Below, in pieces: positions 40,406 to 50,143 of a stretch of 64,000 nucleotides of DNA. Made by a program: the position numbers and the translations under genes. The notes under the pieces are model-generated. The model searched no databases and was not told the DNA's origin. It was given only the letters and a program-made list of their open reading frames with translations. Within the stretch, counting starts at the first letter, position 1. Each line of letters opens with the position of its first letter. The stretch is taken from positions 248,001 through 312,000 of the forward strand of contig NZ_JAUSYL010000001.1 of assembly GCF_030816895.1 (NCBI RefSeq). The letters are read 5' to 3'. This stretch comes from Clavibacter sp. B3I6. Its GTDB lineage: Bacteria; Actinomycetota; Actinomycetes; Actinomycetales; Microbacteriaceae.

Positions 40406-41116
40406 ATGAGCATCGCACGCACCGTCGTCGTCACCGGAGGCAACAGGGGGATCGGGTTCGCGATCGCCGAGGAGATGCTCCGCCGCGGACACCGCGTCGC
40501 GGTCACGGCCCGCTCGGGCGAGGGCCCCGAGGGTAGCTTCACGGTCCGCGCGGACGTCACCGACGCGGCGTCCGTGGACGGCGCCTTCGCGGAGGTCGAG
40601 GCCGCGTACGGTCCCGTCGAGGTCGTGGTCGCCAACGCCGGAATCACGCGCGACATGCTCATGATGCGCATGAGCGACGACGACTTCACCGAGGTCGTGG
40701 ACACCAACCTCGGTGGCGCCTTCCGCGTCGTCAAGCGCGCGTCGAAGGGCATGCTCAAGGCGCGCTTCGGGCGCATCGTCCTCATCTCCAGCGTCGTCGG
40801 CCTCTACGGGTCCGGCGGCCAGGTCAACTACGCCGCGTCCAAGAGCGGTCTGGTCGGCCTCGCCCGCTCGATCACGCGCGAGCTCGGCGGCCGCGGCATC
40901 ACCGCCAACGTCGTCGCCCCCGGCTTCATCGAGACCGACATGACGGCCGAGCTGCCCGAGGCCACCGCCGCGGAGTACAAGAAGTCCATCCCCGCCGGCC
41001 GCTACGGCACGGCCGCCGAGGTCGCGGGCGTCGTGGCCTGGATCTCCTCCGACGAGGCGGCCTACATCTCCGGCGCGGTCATCCCCGTCGACGGCGGCCT
41101 CGGCATGGGCCACTGA
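40406..41116 (+). CDS. fabG: 3-oxoacyl-ACP reductase (SDR family)
   Basis: 236-residue short-chain dehydrogenase, FabG type, reducing 3-oxoacyl-ACP with NADPH in fatty acid synthesis. TGGNRGIG (residues 10-17) binds the cofactor. The catalytic ISSVVG serine, Y142 and K146 (YAASK) are present, as is the conserved NVVAPGFIETDMT. ATG 40406 fits the ribosome site better than ATG 40391. Its location beside DUF3099/SURF1 matches related genomes, where it pairs with an enoyl reductase gene; that gene is not here. Confidence 0.9.
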   Translation: MSIARTVVVTGGNRGIGFAIAEEMLRRGHRVAVTARSGEGPEGSFTVRADVTDAASVDGAFAEVEAAYGPVEVVVANAGITRDMLMMRMSDDDFTEVVDTNLGGAFRVVKRASKGMLKARFGRIVLISSVVGLYGSGGQVNYAASKSGLVGLARSITRELGGRGITANVVAPGFIETDMTAELPEATAAEYKKSIPAGRYGTAAEVAGVVAWISSDEAAYISGAVIPVDGGLGMGH

Positions 41117-41139
41117 CGCCGCTCGCCGAGGAGCGCGCC

Positions 41140-42096
41140 GTGTCCGACCTCCTGGCGGCCTGGGACGCGGGTCCCGCCGTGCTCACCGAGCTGGGGGCCA
41201 CGCACAACCACGCCTACCGCGTCGACGTCGACGGCGGAGCCCGGTACCTGCTGCGCCTGCACGTCGCGCGCCGTCAGCAGCACGAGATCGACCTGGAGCT
41301 CGACTGGCTGGCGATGCTCGCCGCCCGGGGCGGCCCGTCGGTGCCGGTCCCGCAGCGCACGCGCGCCGGATCCTGGACGGCCACGGTCGAGGTGCCGGTC
41401 CCCGACGACGACGAGGTGGGCCTCCGCCGCGCGGTGGTCGGCGCATCCGGCGGCCGCGTGGAGCGGCGCCTCGCGACCCTCCTCACCTGGCACGACGGCG
41501 AGATGCTGAGCAGCCTCCCCGCGTCCTCGGACGCGGGGCCGTTCGCCGAGACGCTGGCCGCCCTGCACGCCGCGGGCGCGGATCCGGCCGCCGTCGCGCT
41601 CGCGGGCCAGCGCCGCCGCTACGACGCCGACTACGCGACGACGCGGCTCGAGCGCCTGGTCGAGGGCTACCCCGGCATCATGGCCGACGGCTCCACGGCG
41701 GAGGCGCTGGCCGCGGCGATCGCGGAGCTGCGCGCGACGCTCGCGCAGGCCGGGCCGCCGATCATGGTGCACGGCGACTACCACCCGGGCAACCTGATCC
41801 AGGGGCCCACCGGCGTCTCCGTCATCGACTTCGACCGGTGCGGGCTGGGTCCCGCGGGCCTCGACGTCGCCGCGGCGATCATGTACCTGGCGCCCCGGCA
41901 GCGCGCCCAGTTCCACCGCGCCTACACGGCCGCGGGCGGCAGCACGGGCGTCCCGGACGAGCGCTTCGGCGCCTTCATCTTCCTGGCGTACCTCGACAAC
42001 GTGACCCACCTCGCGAGCCTGCCGTCGGAGCGGGAGCGGATGCCCGCGAACATCGCGCAGCTGGCGGCCATCGCCCGCGCGGTCGTCGCGGGCTGA
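41140..42096 (+). CDS. Aminoglycoside phosphotransferase/choline kinase-like protein
   Basis: 318-residue protein of the APH/choline kinase-like fold. The catalytic loop is IMVHGDYHPGNL and the metal-binding SVIDFDRCGLGPAG follows. The N-terminal lobe has TELGATHNHAYRVDVDGGARYLLRLH. It resembles homoserine kinase type II and uncharacterised phosphotransferases; the substrate is unknown. GTG start with GAGGAG about 6 nt upstream; 23 nt after fabG. Confidence 0.85.
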   Translation: MSDLLAAWDAGPAVLTELGATHNHAYRVDVDGGARYLLRLHVARRQQHEIDLELDWLAMLAARGGPSVPVPQRTRAGSWTATVEVPVPDDDEVGLRRAVVGASGGRVERRLATLLTWHDGEMLSSLPASSDAGPFAETLAALHAAGADPAAVALAGQRRRYDADYATTRLERLVEGYPGIMADGSTAEALAAAIAELRATLAQAGPPIMVHGDYHPGNLIQGPTGVSVIDFDRCGLGPAGLDVAAAIMYLAPRQRAQFHRAYTAAGGSTGVPDERFGAFIFLAYLDNVTHLASLPSERERMPANIAQLAAIARAVVAG

Positions 42097-42098
42097 CC

Positions 42099-42138
42099 CG
42101 CGGCCGCCGCGGCCGCCGCGACGGCCGCGACGGCCGCG
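42099..42138. repeat. Short 9-bp repeats between two convergent genes
   Basis: Two copies of CGGCCGCCG-like and three of CGACGGCCG-like units fill the gap between the phosphotransferase and serB stops. The palindromic GGCCGC cores may fold and act as a terminator. Confidence 0.4.
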
Positions 42139-42837
42139 TCAGCTGGGGAGGCCGAGGAGCGCGAGGACCTGCGCGAGGTCGCGGCGATCGACGCACACGT
42201 CCGCGCGTCGGCGGACGGCCGGCTTCGCGTCGAACGCGACCGACAGGCCGGCGACGGCCATCATCTCGAGGTCGTTGGCACCGTCGCCCACCGCGACGAT
42301 CCGGGCGAGCGGGATCTCGAGCTCCCGGCTCCACTCCTCGACGGCCGCGCGCTTGGCCGCCGCGTCGATGACGGGACCGGAGACCCGGCCCGTGAGGCGC
42401 CCGTCGACGGACTCGAGCCGGTTCGCCCGCCAGAGGTCGAGCCCGAGGCGCTCGGCGAGCGGATCCAGCAGCTCGTGGAAGCCCCCCGAGACGACGGCGA
42501 CGACGTGGCCGGCGTCGTGCAGCCCCGCGACCAGCCGCTCGGCGCCGGGCGTGAGGCGGATCCGGGAGCCGACCGTCGCGTGCACCGCGTCGGGCAGCCC
42601 CGCCAGCGTCGCCACCCGCGAGCGCAGGCTCTCGGCGAAGTCGAGCTCCCCGCGCATCGCCCGGTCGGTGACCGCGGCGACCTGCTCGAGCGAGCCCGCC
42701 TCCGCGGCCAGCAGCTCGATGGCCTCGTCCTCGATGAGGGTGGAGTCGACGTCGAGCACGACGAGCATGCGCGGGTGGGTGCGCGCGACGGACGTCGGCG
42801 CCGCGGGCGTCGGCGTCATCGGGAGGACGGCGCTCAC
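42139..42837 (-). CDS. serB: Phosphoserine phosphatase
   Basis: 232-residue HAD hydrolase that makes serine from phosphoserine. Motif I LDVDSTLIED (nucleophile D29), motif II VVSGGFHELLDPLA and motif IV VGDGANDLEMM are present, with LGLDLWRANRLE between. It lacks the N-terminal ACT domain of longer actinobacterial SerB proteins. The GTG at 42837 overlaps the glgC stop (GTGA); ATG 42819, 18 nt later, is an equally possible start. Confidence 0.9.
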   Translation of the reverse strand: MSAVLPMTPTPAAPTSVARTHPRMLVVLDVDSTLIEDEAIELLAAEAGSLEQVAAVTDRAMRGELDFAESLRSRVATLAGLPDAVHATVGSRIRLTPGAERLVAGLHDAGHVVAVVSGGFHELLDPLAERLGLDLWRANRLESVDGRLTGRVSGPVIDAAAKRAAVEEWSRELEIPLARIVAVGDGANDLEMMAVAGLSVAFDAKPAVRRRADVCVDRRDLAQVLALLGLPS

Positions 42838-44075
42838 GGGGTGACGCGCACGCCCTTGCCCACGACGGTGATGCCGCCGTCGGTCACGGTGAACCCGCGC
42901 TCGCGGTCGCGGTCGTGGTCGACGCCGACCGTCGCGCCGGGCGCGACCTCGACGTCCTTGTCGAGGATGGCGCGACGGATGTCCGCTCCCGCCCCGATGT
43001 GCACCTTGTCGAACACGATCGAGTCGACGATCCGCGCGCCGGACTCCGCGATGACCCACGGGCCGAGGACGCTGCGCTCCACGTGCGCACCGCTGATGAC
43101 GCCGCCGAGCGACGTGATGGAGTCGATCATCGTGCCGGTGTTGCCCTGCGCGTCGCGGACGAACTTCGCGGGCGGGCTGTTGAGCTGCTGGCTGAAGATC
43201 GGCCAGTCCTTGTTGTAGAGGTTGAACACCGGCAGCGCCGAGATGAGGTCCTGGTGCGCGTCGAAGAAGGACTCGATCGTGCCGACGTCGCGCCAGTAGT
43301 ACCGGTCGCGGTCGTTGGCGCCGGGGACCTCGTTGCGGTTGAGGTCGTAGACGCCGGCGTTCCCCTGCTCCACGAACCACGGGACGATGTCGCCGCCCAT
43401 GTCGTGCGCGGACTCGGCGTTCTCGCCGTCGCGGCGCACCGCGTCGATGAGCTGGTCGGTGTCGAACACGTAGTTGCCCATGGAGGCGAGCACCTCGCCG
43501 GGGGAGTCGTCGAGCCCCACCGGGTCCTTCGGCTTCTCCAGGAATGCCCGGATGGCGGCCGGGTTCGCGGGATCGGTGTCGATCACGCCGAACTGGTCGG
43601 CGAGCTCGATGGGCTGCCGGATGGCGGCGACCGTGGCGCCGCGCCCCGACGCGATGTGAGCGTCGATCATCTGGCTGAAGTCCATGCGGTACACGTGGTC
43701 GGCGCCGACCACGACGACGATGTCGGGCTTCTCGTCGTTGATGAGGTTGAGGCTCTGCAGGATGGCGTCGGCCGACCCGCTGAACCACCGCTTGCCGAGC
43801 CGCTGCTGCGCGGGCACCGAGGCGATGTAGGAGTTGAGCATCTGGTTGAGGCGCCAGGTCTGCGACACGTGGCGGTCGAGGGAGTGCGACTTGTACTGGG
43901 TCAGCACGACGATCTGCGTGAGCCCCGAGTTGATGAGGTTCGACAGCGCGAAGTCGATCAGCCGGTACTGCCCGCCGAACGGGACGGCGGGCTTGGCCCG
44001 GTCCGCGGTGAGCGGCATGAGCCGCTTGCCCTCGCCGCCGGCGAGCACGATTCCAAAGATCTTCTTCGATGCCAT
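42834..44075 (-). CDS. glgC: Glucose-1-phosphate adenylyltransferase
   Basis: 413-residue ADP-glucose pyrophosphorylase, the committed step to glycogen/alpha-glucan. The N-terminal Rossmann domain starts IVLAGGEGKRLMPLTADRAKPAVPF. QMIDAHIASG, GVIDTDP, and a left-handed beta-helix domain at the C-terminus (GVISGAHVERSVLGPWV) follow. ATG 44075 has a leaderless -10. It is divergent from glgA across only 46 bp. Confidence 0.96.
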   Translation of the reverse strand: MASKKIFGIVLAGGEGKRLMPLTADRAKPAVPFGGQYRLIDFALSNLINSGLTQIVVLTQYKSHSLDRHVSQTWRLNQMLNSYIASVPAQQRLGKRWFSGSADAILQSLNLINDEKPDIVVVVGADHVYRMDFSQMIDAHIASGRGATVAAIRQPIELADQFGVIDTDPANPAAIRAFLEKPKDPVGLDDSPGEVLASMGNYVFDTDQLIDAVRRDGENAESAHDMGGDIVPWFVEQGNAGVYDLNRNEVPGANDRDRYYWRDVGTIESFFDAHQDLISALPVFNLYNKDWPIFSQQLNSPPAKFVRDAQGNTGTMIDSITSLGGVISGAHVERSVLGPWVIAESGARIVDSIVFDKVHIGAGADIRRAILDKDVEVAPGATVGVDHDRDRERGFTVTDGGITVVGKGVRVTP

Positions 44076-44081
44076 TGCCCC

Positions 44082-44087
44082 AGCGTA
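44082..44087 (-). promoter_or_regulatory. Leaderless -10 for glgC
   Basis: TACGCT on the minus strand, 6 nt before the glgC ATG at 44075. Confidence 0.5.
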
Positions 44088-44108
44088 GATGCACGCCAGG
44101 GCATGTAC

Positions 44109-44114
44109 TAGCGT
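44109..44114 (+). promoter_or_regulatory. Leaderless -10 for glgA
   Basis: TAGCGT, 7 nt before the glgA ATG at 44122. The -35 position of this promoter falls on the glgC -10, and the reverse. Confidence 0.5.
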
Positions 44115-44121
44115 TCGACCA

Positions 44122-45306
44122 ATGCGAGCAGACGTGATCACCAAGGAGTATCCGCCCGAGGTCTACGGGGGTGCCGGCGTGCACGTCACGGAGCTCGTGA
44201 AGGCCATGCGCCAGCAGACCGAGGTGGTCGTCCGCGCCTTCGGGGCGCCGCGGGACGAGCCCGGCGTCTTCTCCTACCCGGTCCCCGCGGAGCTCGCGGG
44301 CGCCAACGCGACGCTGCAGACCATGGCCGTCGACCTCGCCATCGCGAGCGACGTCGCGGGCGCCGACGTCGTCCACTCCCACACCTGGTACGCGAACCAC
44401 GCGGGCCATGTGGCGTCGATGCTGCACGGCATCCCGCACGTCGTCACCGCGCACAGCCTCGAGCCCCTCCGGCCGTGGAAGGCGGAGCAGCTGGGCGGCG
44501 GCTACCGCGTCTCCAGCTGGATCGAGCGCACCGCCTACGAGGCGGCCGACGCCGTCATCGCCGTCAGCGACGGCATGAAGCGCGACATCCTCCGCTCGTA
44601 CCCGGCGCTCGACGAGGACCGCGTGCACACCGTCTACAACGGGATCGACCTCGAGGCCTGGGCGCCCGTGCACGACGACGAGCTCGTCCGCTCCCTCGGC
44701 ATCGACCCGTCGCGCCCCTCGGTCGTGTTCGTCGGCCGGATCACCCGGCAGAAGGGCCTGCCCTACCTCCTCCGCGCGGCGGCGCTGCTGCCCGCCGACG
44801 TGCAGATGGTGCTCTGCGCGGGGGCGCCGGACACCCCGCAGATCATGGAGGAGGTCACGGCCCTCGTCCGCGGCCTGCAGGAGGAGCGCTCCGGCGTCGT
44901 CTGGATCGACCGGCTCCTGCCGCGTCGCGAGCTGTCCGCCGTGCTCACAGCCGGCACGGTCTTCGTCTGCCCGTCCGTCTACGAGCCCCTCGGCATCGTG
45001 AACCTCGAGGCCATGGCGTGCGGCGCGCCCGTCGTGGGCACCGCCACGGGCGGGATCCCCGAGGTCGTCGACGACGGCGTCACCGGCCGGCTCGTCCCCA
45101 TCGACCAGGCCACCGACGGCACGGGGACGCCCACCGACCCGGAGCGGTTCGTCCGCGACCTCGCCGCGGCCCTCACCGAGGTCGTGCAGGATCCGGACGC
45201 CGCCCGCCGCATGGGCGAGGCCGGCCGGGTGCGCGCCGAGCGCGAGTTCGGCTGGGACCGGATCGCCCGCCAGACCGAGGCGATCTACGCGTCGATCCTG
45301 CGCTGA
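44122..45306 (+). CDS. glgA: Glycogen synthase / maltose-1-phosphate synthase (GT4)
   Basis: 394-residue GT4 glycosyltransferase of the actinobacterial GlgA/GlgM type. The N-terminus DVITKEYPPEVYGGAGVHVTEL and the donor-site VFVGRITRQKGLPYLLRAA and YEPLGIVNLEAMACGAPVVG are diagnostic. Using ADP-glucose from GlgC it makes alpha-1,4-glucan or, in mycobacterial GlgM, maltose 1-phosphate for the GlgE route. Which of the two cannot be settled here. ATG 44122 fits the -10; an upstream in-frame ATG at 44089 would precede the promoter. Confidence 0.93.
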   Translation: MRADVITKEYPPEVYGGAGVHVTELVKAMRQQTEVVVRAFGAPRDEPGVFSYPVPAELAGANATLQTMAVDLAIASDVAGADVVHSHTWYANHAGHVASMLHGIPHVVTAHSLEPLRPWKAEQLGGGYRVSSWIERTAYEAADAVIAVSDGMKRDILRSYPALDEDRVHTVYNGIDLEAWAPVHDDELVRSLGIDPSRPSVVFVGRITRQKGLPYLLRAAALLPADVQMVLCAGAPDTPQIMEEVTALVRGLQEERSGVVWIDRLLPRRELSAVLTAGTVFVCPSVYEPLGIVNLEAMACGAPVVGTATGGIPEVVDDGVTGRLVPIDQATDGTGTPTDPERFVRDLAAALTEVVQDPDAARRMGEAGRVRAEREFGWDRIARQTEAIYASILR

Positions 45307-45380
45307 CCGCGCGTCGGCCAGGCCCCGCCGGGTCGTCCGCGGACCTCTCCCGGGCGGGCCGCACGCGGGGTCCGGGCCGG

Positions 45381-45393
45381 TAGACTCGTGGGC
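45381..45393 (+). promoter_or_regulatory. Leaderless -10 for the ABC ATPase gene
   Basis: TAGACT at 45381-45386, then 7 nt, then ATG 45394. Confidence 0.55.
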
Positions 45394-46182
45394 ATGAGCC
45401 ACGTCCTCTCCCTGTCCGGAGTGTCCTTCGTCCGGAACGGGACGACCATCCTCGACCGCGTGGACTGGACGGTGGACGGCGACGAGCGCTGGGTCGTCCT
45501 CGGGCCGAACGGCGCGGGCAAGACGAGCCTCCTGCAGATCGCCTCCGCCATGGTGCACCCGTCCTCGGGCACGGCCACGGTCCTAGACCACGAGCTCGGC
45601 CGCGTCGACGTGTTCGAGCTGCGCTCGCGCATCGGCTTCGCCTCCACCGCCATGGCCCGGCGCATCCCCGCCGACGAGACCGTGCTCGACGTGGTCCTCA
45701 CGGCGGCGTACTCGGTCACCGGCCGCTGGAACGAGGACTACGAGGACATCGACGTGCGCCGCGCCCAGCGCGTGCTCGCGGAATGGCGCCTCGACCACCT
45801 CGAGCAGCGCCGCTTCGGGACGCTGAGCGACGGCGAGCAGAAGCGCGTCCAGATCGCCCGCTCGATCATGACGGACCCCGAGCTCCTGCTCCTCGACGAG
45901 CCGGCCGCGAGCCTCGACCTCGGCGCCCGCGAGGAGCTCCTGCAGCTCCTCGGCGGCTACGCATCGGCACCCGAGGCGCCCGGCATCGTCATGGTCACGC
46001 ACCACGTGGAGGAGATCCCGCGCGGGTTCACGCACGGCCTGCTCCTGCGCGAGGGCCAGGTCGTCGCAGCCGGCCCGCTCGGGGACGTCATCACGGTCGA
46101 GACCCTCGGGCGCACCTTCGGCCTCGAGCTCGAGGTCACGCAGGACGACGGGCGCTTCACCGCCCGCGCCGTCCGCTCCTGA
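45394..46182 (+). CDS. ABC transporter ATP-binding protein
   Basis: 262-residue single ABC ATPase: Walker A LGPNGAGKTSL, signature LSDGEQKRVQIARSIM, Walker B LLLLDEPAASLD and the H-loop MVTHHVEEIPRGF. It belongs to the ModF/YlmA-like group of stand-alone ATPases without a membrane partner gene; the transported molecule, if any, is unknown. ATG 45394 is favoured over GTG 45388 because of the -10 spacing. Confidence 0.88.
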   Translation: MSHVLSLSGVSFVRNGTTILDRVDWTVDGDERWVVLGPNGAGKTSLLQIASAMVHPSSGTATVLDHELGRVDVFELRSRIGFASTAMARRIPADETVLDVVLTAAYSVTGRWNEDYEDIDVRRAQRVLAEWRLDHLEQRRFGTLSDGEQKRVQIARSIMTDPELLLLDEPAASLDLGAREELLQLLGGYASAPEAPGIVMVTHHVEEIPRGFTHGLLLREGQVVAAGPLGDVITVETLGRTFGLELEVTQDDGRFTARAVRS

Positions 46183-46233
46183 TCCCGTCCCGGCGCGCTC
46201 CGGCGCGCCGACCCGCGGCGGGCACCCGTCTGG

Positions 46234-46239
46234 TAGGCT
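46234..46239 (+). promoter_or_regulatory. -10 element upstream of rpmE2
   Basis: TAGGCT at 46234-46239 predicts a start near 46246 and a 70-nt leader. Confidence 0.45.
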
Positions 46240-46253
46240 CGTCCACTGGTCCG

Positions 46254-46319
46254 GTGATCATCCCGGCCGCCCACGCTTCCCACGCAGACACCAGAAACGA
46301 CGAAGGACACCCCCGATGA
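46254..46319 (+). other. Possible leader ORF before rpmE2
   Basis: A GTG-initiated frame of 21 codons (three His, ending in GHPR) whose TGA overlaps the rpmE2 ATG as ATGA. It could be a leader peptide or chance; the rpmE2 ribosome site GAAGGA is inside it. Confidence 0.2.
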
Positions 46320-46570
46320 AGACCGCCATCCACCCCCAGTACGCCCCGGTCGTCTTCCGCGACCTCGCCTCCGGTGAGACCTTCCTCACGCGCTCCACCG
46401 TGGGCAGCTCGAAGACCATCGAGTGGGAGGACGGCAACACGTACCCCGTCATCGACGTCGAGATCTCGAGCGCCTCGCACCCGTTCTACACGGGCAAGCA
46501 GCGCATCATGGACTCCGCCGGCCGCGTCGAGAAGTTCAACTCGCGCTACGCGGGCTTCGGCAAGAAGTAG
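46316..46570 (+). CDS. rpmE2: 50S ribosomal protein L31, type B
   Basis: 84-residue type B L31 (MKTAIHPQYAPVVFRDLASG...HPFYTGKQRIMDSAGRVEKF). It lacks the CxxC zinc cysteines of the type A paralogue. In many actinobacteria type B L31 replaces the zinc form under zinc limitation through Zur; no Zur box was recognised here, so it may be the constitutive form. GAAGGA lies about 8 nt before the ATG. Confidence 0.95.
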   Translation: MKTAIHPQYAPVVFRDLASGETFLTRSTVGSSKTIEWEDGNTYPVIDVEISSASHPFYTGKQRIMDSAGRVEKFNSRYAGFGKK

Positions 46571-46588
46571 CAGCCACCCGCTGCAGCA

Positions 46589-46622
46589 CGAAGGGCGCCC
46601 GGCTCCGGCCGGGCGCCCTTCG
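46589..46622 (+). terminator. Terminator after rpmE2
   Basis: Perfect 15-bp stem CGAAGGGCGCCCGGC/GCCGGGCGCCCTTCG around a TCCG tetraloop, 18 nt past the stop. Confidence 0.8.
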
Positions 46623-46674
46623 TCGTCCCCGTCGTGCCGCGGACCGGGCACGGTGCAGCGCCGGGGGCGGCGGG

Positions 46675-47376
46675 TCAGGATCCGACGTGCCGCTCCGGCC
46701 ACGCGCCCGACGTCGTGAAGGCGGGGTCGCGCGTGCGGCGCATGTAGTCCTGGAAGCTCTCGGCCTGGACGCGGGACCAGTCGACCTGCCGGTCGTGCAG
46801 GTCGAGCACGGGGATGTCGAGCTGGTCCGCGTAGCGCCCGGCGATGGCCTGGGCGACGCGGCCCGCGGCGATGGCGTCGGCGCCCGCGTCGTGCGCGTCG
46901 TCGAGCCGCACGCCGTAGTGCTCGGCCGCGACGGACAGGGTGCGCTTGCCGCGGCGGTACGTGTCGACCGCCTTGTCGATGACGAGCGGGTCGATGACGG
47001 GGCCGGTGTCCCGGAGCGGCTCCACGCCGTGCCGCACGGCCTCGCGGTTGAGGAGCGTGAGGTCGTAGGGCGCGTTGTAGACGACGAGCGCGAGGCCGCG
47101 CGCGAACATCTCGCGGATGGTGGTCACGATCTCGAGCACCACGGCCGCGGCGTCCCGCCCCTCCGCCTGCGCGCGCTCCGTCGTGACGCCGTGGATGGCC
47201 GCGGCGCCCGCGGGGATCTCGACGCCGGGGTCCGCGAGCCAGTCGTGGCGCTCGAGGACCTCGCCCCGCTCGTCCAGCACGACGATGCACGCCGTGACGA
47301 TGCGCGCGGTCTCGACGTCCACCCCCGTCGTCTCGAGGTCGAACGAGGCCAGGGTGTCGTGCCAGCGGGAGGTCAT
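46675..47376 (-). CDS. DnaQ-like 3'-5' exonuclease (DEDDh)
   Basis: 233-residue exonuclease of the DnaQ/RNase T superfamily. Exo I is FDLETTGVD (D and E), Exo II is VVYNAPYDLTLL (D), and Exo III is DDAHDAGADAIA (H and D), completing the DEDDh set. It resembles stand-alone proofreading or DNA Pol III epsilon-like proteins of actinobacteria. ATG 47376 is set by a leaderless -10 formed on the treS stop codon. Confidence 0.88.
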   Translation of the reverse strand: MTSRWHDTLASFDLETTGVDVETARIVTACIVVLDERGEVLERHDWLADPGVEIPAGAAAIHGVTTERAQAEGRDAAAVVLEIVTTIREMFARGLALVVYNAPYDLTLLNREAVRHGVEPLRDTGPVIDPLVIDKAVDTYRRGKRTLSVAAEHYGVRLDDAHDAGADAIAAGRVAQAIAGRYADQLDIPVLDLHDRQVDWSRVQAESFQDYMRRTRDPAFTTSGAWPERHVGS

Positions 47377-47386
47377 CCTGTAGATG

Positions 47387-49108
<1,722 letters not shown>

Positions 49109-49166
49109 GGTTCTCCTCGTGGGGGCGACGGGGCGTCGACGGAAGGGCGGGGAAGGCTCGTGGGCA

Positions 49167-49172
49167 ACTCTA
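49167..49172 (-). promoter_or_regulatory. -10 element for treS
   Basis: TAGAGT (minus strand) predicts a start near 49160 and a leader of about 52 nt with a clear ribosome site. Confidence 0.4.
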
Positions 49173-49232
49173 GGCGGGGCGGACGAGCGCCGGAGGCCCG
49201 GCGCGCCCGGGGGCGCGGGCGGCCGCCGCTCG

Positions 49233-49246
49233 TAGACTCGACCCCG
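49233..49246 (+). promoter_or_regulatory. Leaderless -10 for the alpha/beta hydrolase
   Basis: TAGACT at 49233-49238, then 8 nt, then ATG 49247. Confidence 0.5.
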
Positions 49247-50143
49247 ATGACCGTCCCCTCGCCCTACGCCGCCCAGCTCGATCGCATCCCCGTGGTCCGC
49301 CGCACCGTCGACCTCCTCGGGAGCCGCACCGCCTGGTGGGAGTACGGGCCCGCGGACGCCGAGCAGGTGCTCGTCGTCGTGCACGGGTTCCGCGGGGACC
49401 ACCACGGGCTCGAGCCGGTCGTGGCGCAGCTGCCGGGCGTGCGGATCCTCTCGCCCGACCTCCCGGGCTTCGGCGACTCGACGCCGCTCGCGGACGCGCG
49501 GCACGACATCCCCGGCTACTCCGCGTGGCTCCGCGCGTTCGTCGACGCGACGGGCACGCGCGACGCGACCGTGCTCGGGCACTCGTTCGGGTCCATCGTC
49601 GTGTCGGCCGCGCTCGCCGACGGGCTGCCCGCCCCGCGGGCGGTCCTCGTGAACCCGATCGCCGCGCCCGCGCTCGAGGGGCCGCGCGGGATCCTCACCC
49701 GCCTCGCCGTCCTCTACTACCGCGCCGCCGCGGTGCTGCCCGAGCGCGCGGGGTTCGGCCTGCTGCGCAACCGCGCCATCGTGCGCGTGATGAGCGAGGC
49801 CATGGCGAAGACCCGCGACCGCGGCCTCCGCCGGTGGATCAACGACCAGCACGACCGCTTCTTCAGCGCCTTCAGCGACCGCCGCGTGGTGCTCGAGGCC
49901 TTCCGCGCGTCGGTGTCGTCGGACGCGAGCACGTACGCGTCGCGCGTGCGGATCCCCGTGCTGCTGGTCGCCGCCGAGCGCGACGACATCACCCCCGTCG
50001 CGGCCCAGCACCGCCTGCGCACGCTGTTCGCCGACGCGCGGCTCGAGGTGATCCCGCGGGTCGGGCACCTCATCCACTACGAGACGCCGGGGGAGGCCGC
50101 GGGCTTCGTCCGCCGCTTCCTCGACGAGGGGAGCGCGTCGTGA
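49247..50143 (+). CDS. Alpha/beta hydrolase
   Basis: 298-residue alpha/beta-fold hydrolase: oxyanion region VVVHGFRGDHHG, nucleophile elbow LGHSFGSIVVS (Ser), acid near VAAERDDITPVA (Asp) and catalytic His in RVGHLIHYETPG. Substrate unknown. It overlaps the glycosyltransferase gene by four bases (GTGA), so the two likely work in one pathway, perhaps on envelope lipid or glycan, but that is inference. Confidence 0.88.
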   Translation: MTVPSPYAAQLDRIPVVRRTVDLLGSRTAWWEYGPADAEQVLVVVHGFRGDHHGLEPVVAQLPGVRILSPDLPGFGDSTPLADARHDIPGYSAWLRAFVDATGTRDATVLGHSFGSIVVSAALADGLPAPRAVLVNPIAAPALEGPRGILTRLAVLYYRAAAVLPERAGFGLLRNRAIVRVMSEAMAKTRDRGLRRWINDQHDRFFSAFSDRRVVLEAFRASVSSDASTYASRVRIPVLLVAAERDDITPVAAQHRLRTLFADARLEVIPRVGHLIHYETPGEAAGFVRRFLDEGSAS

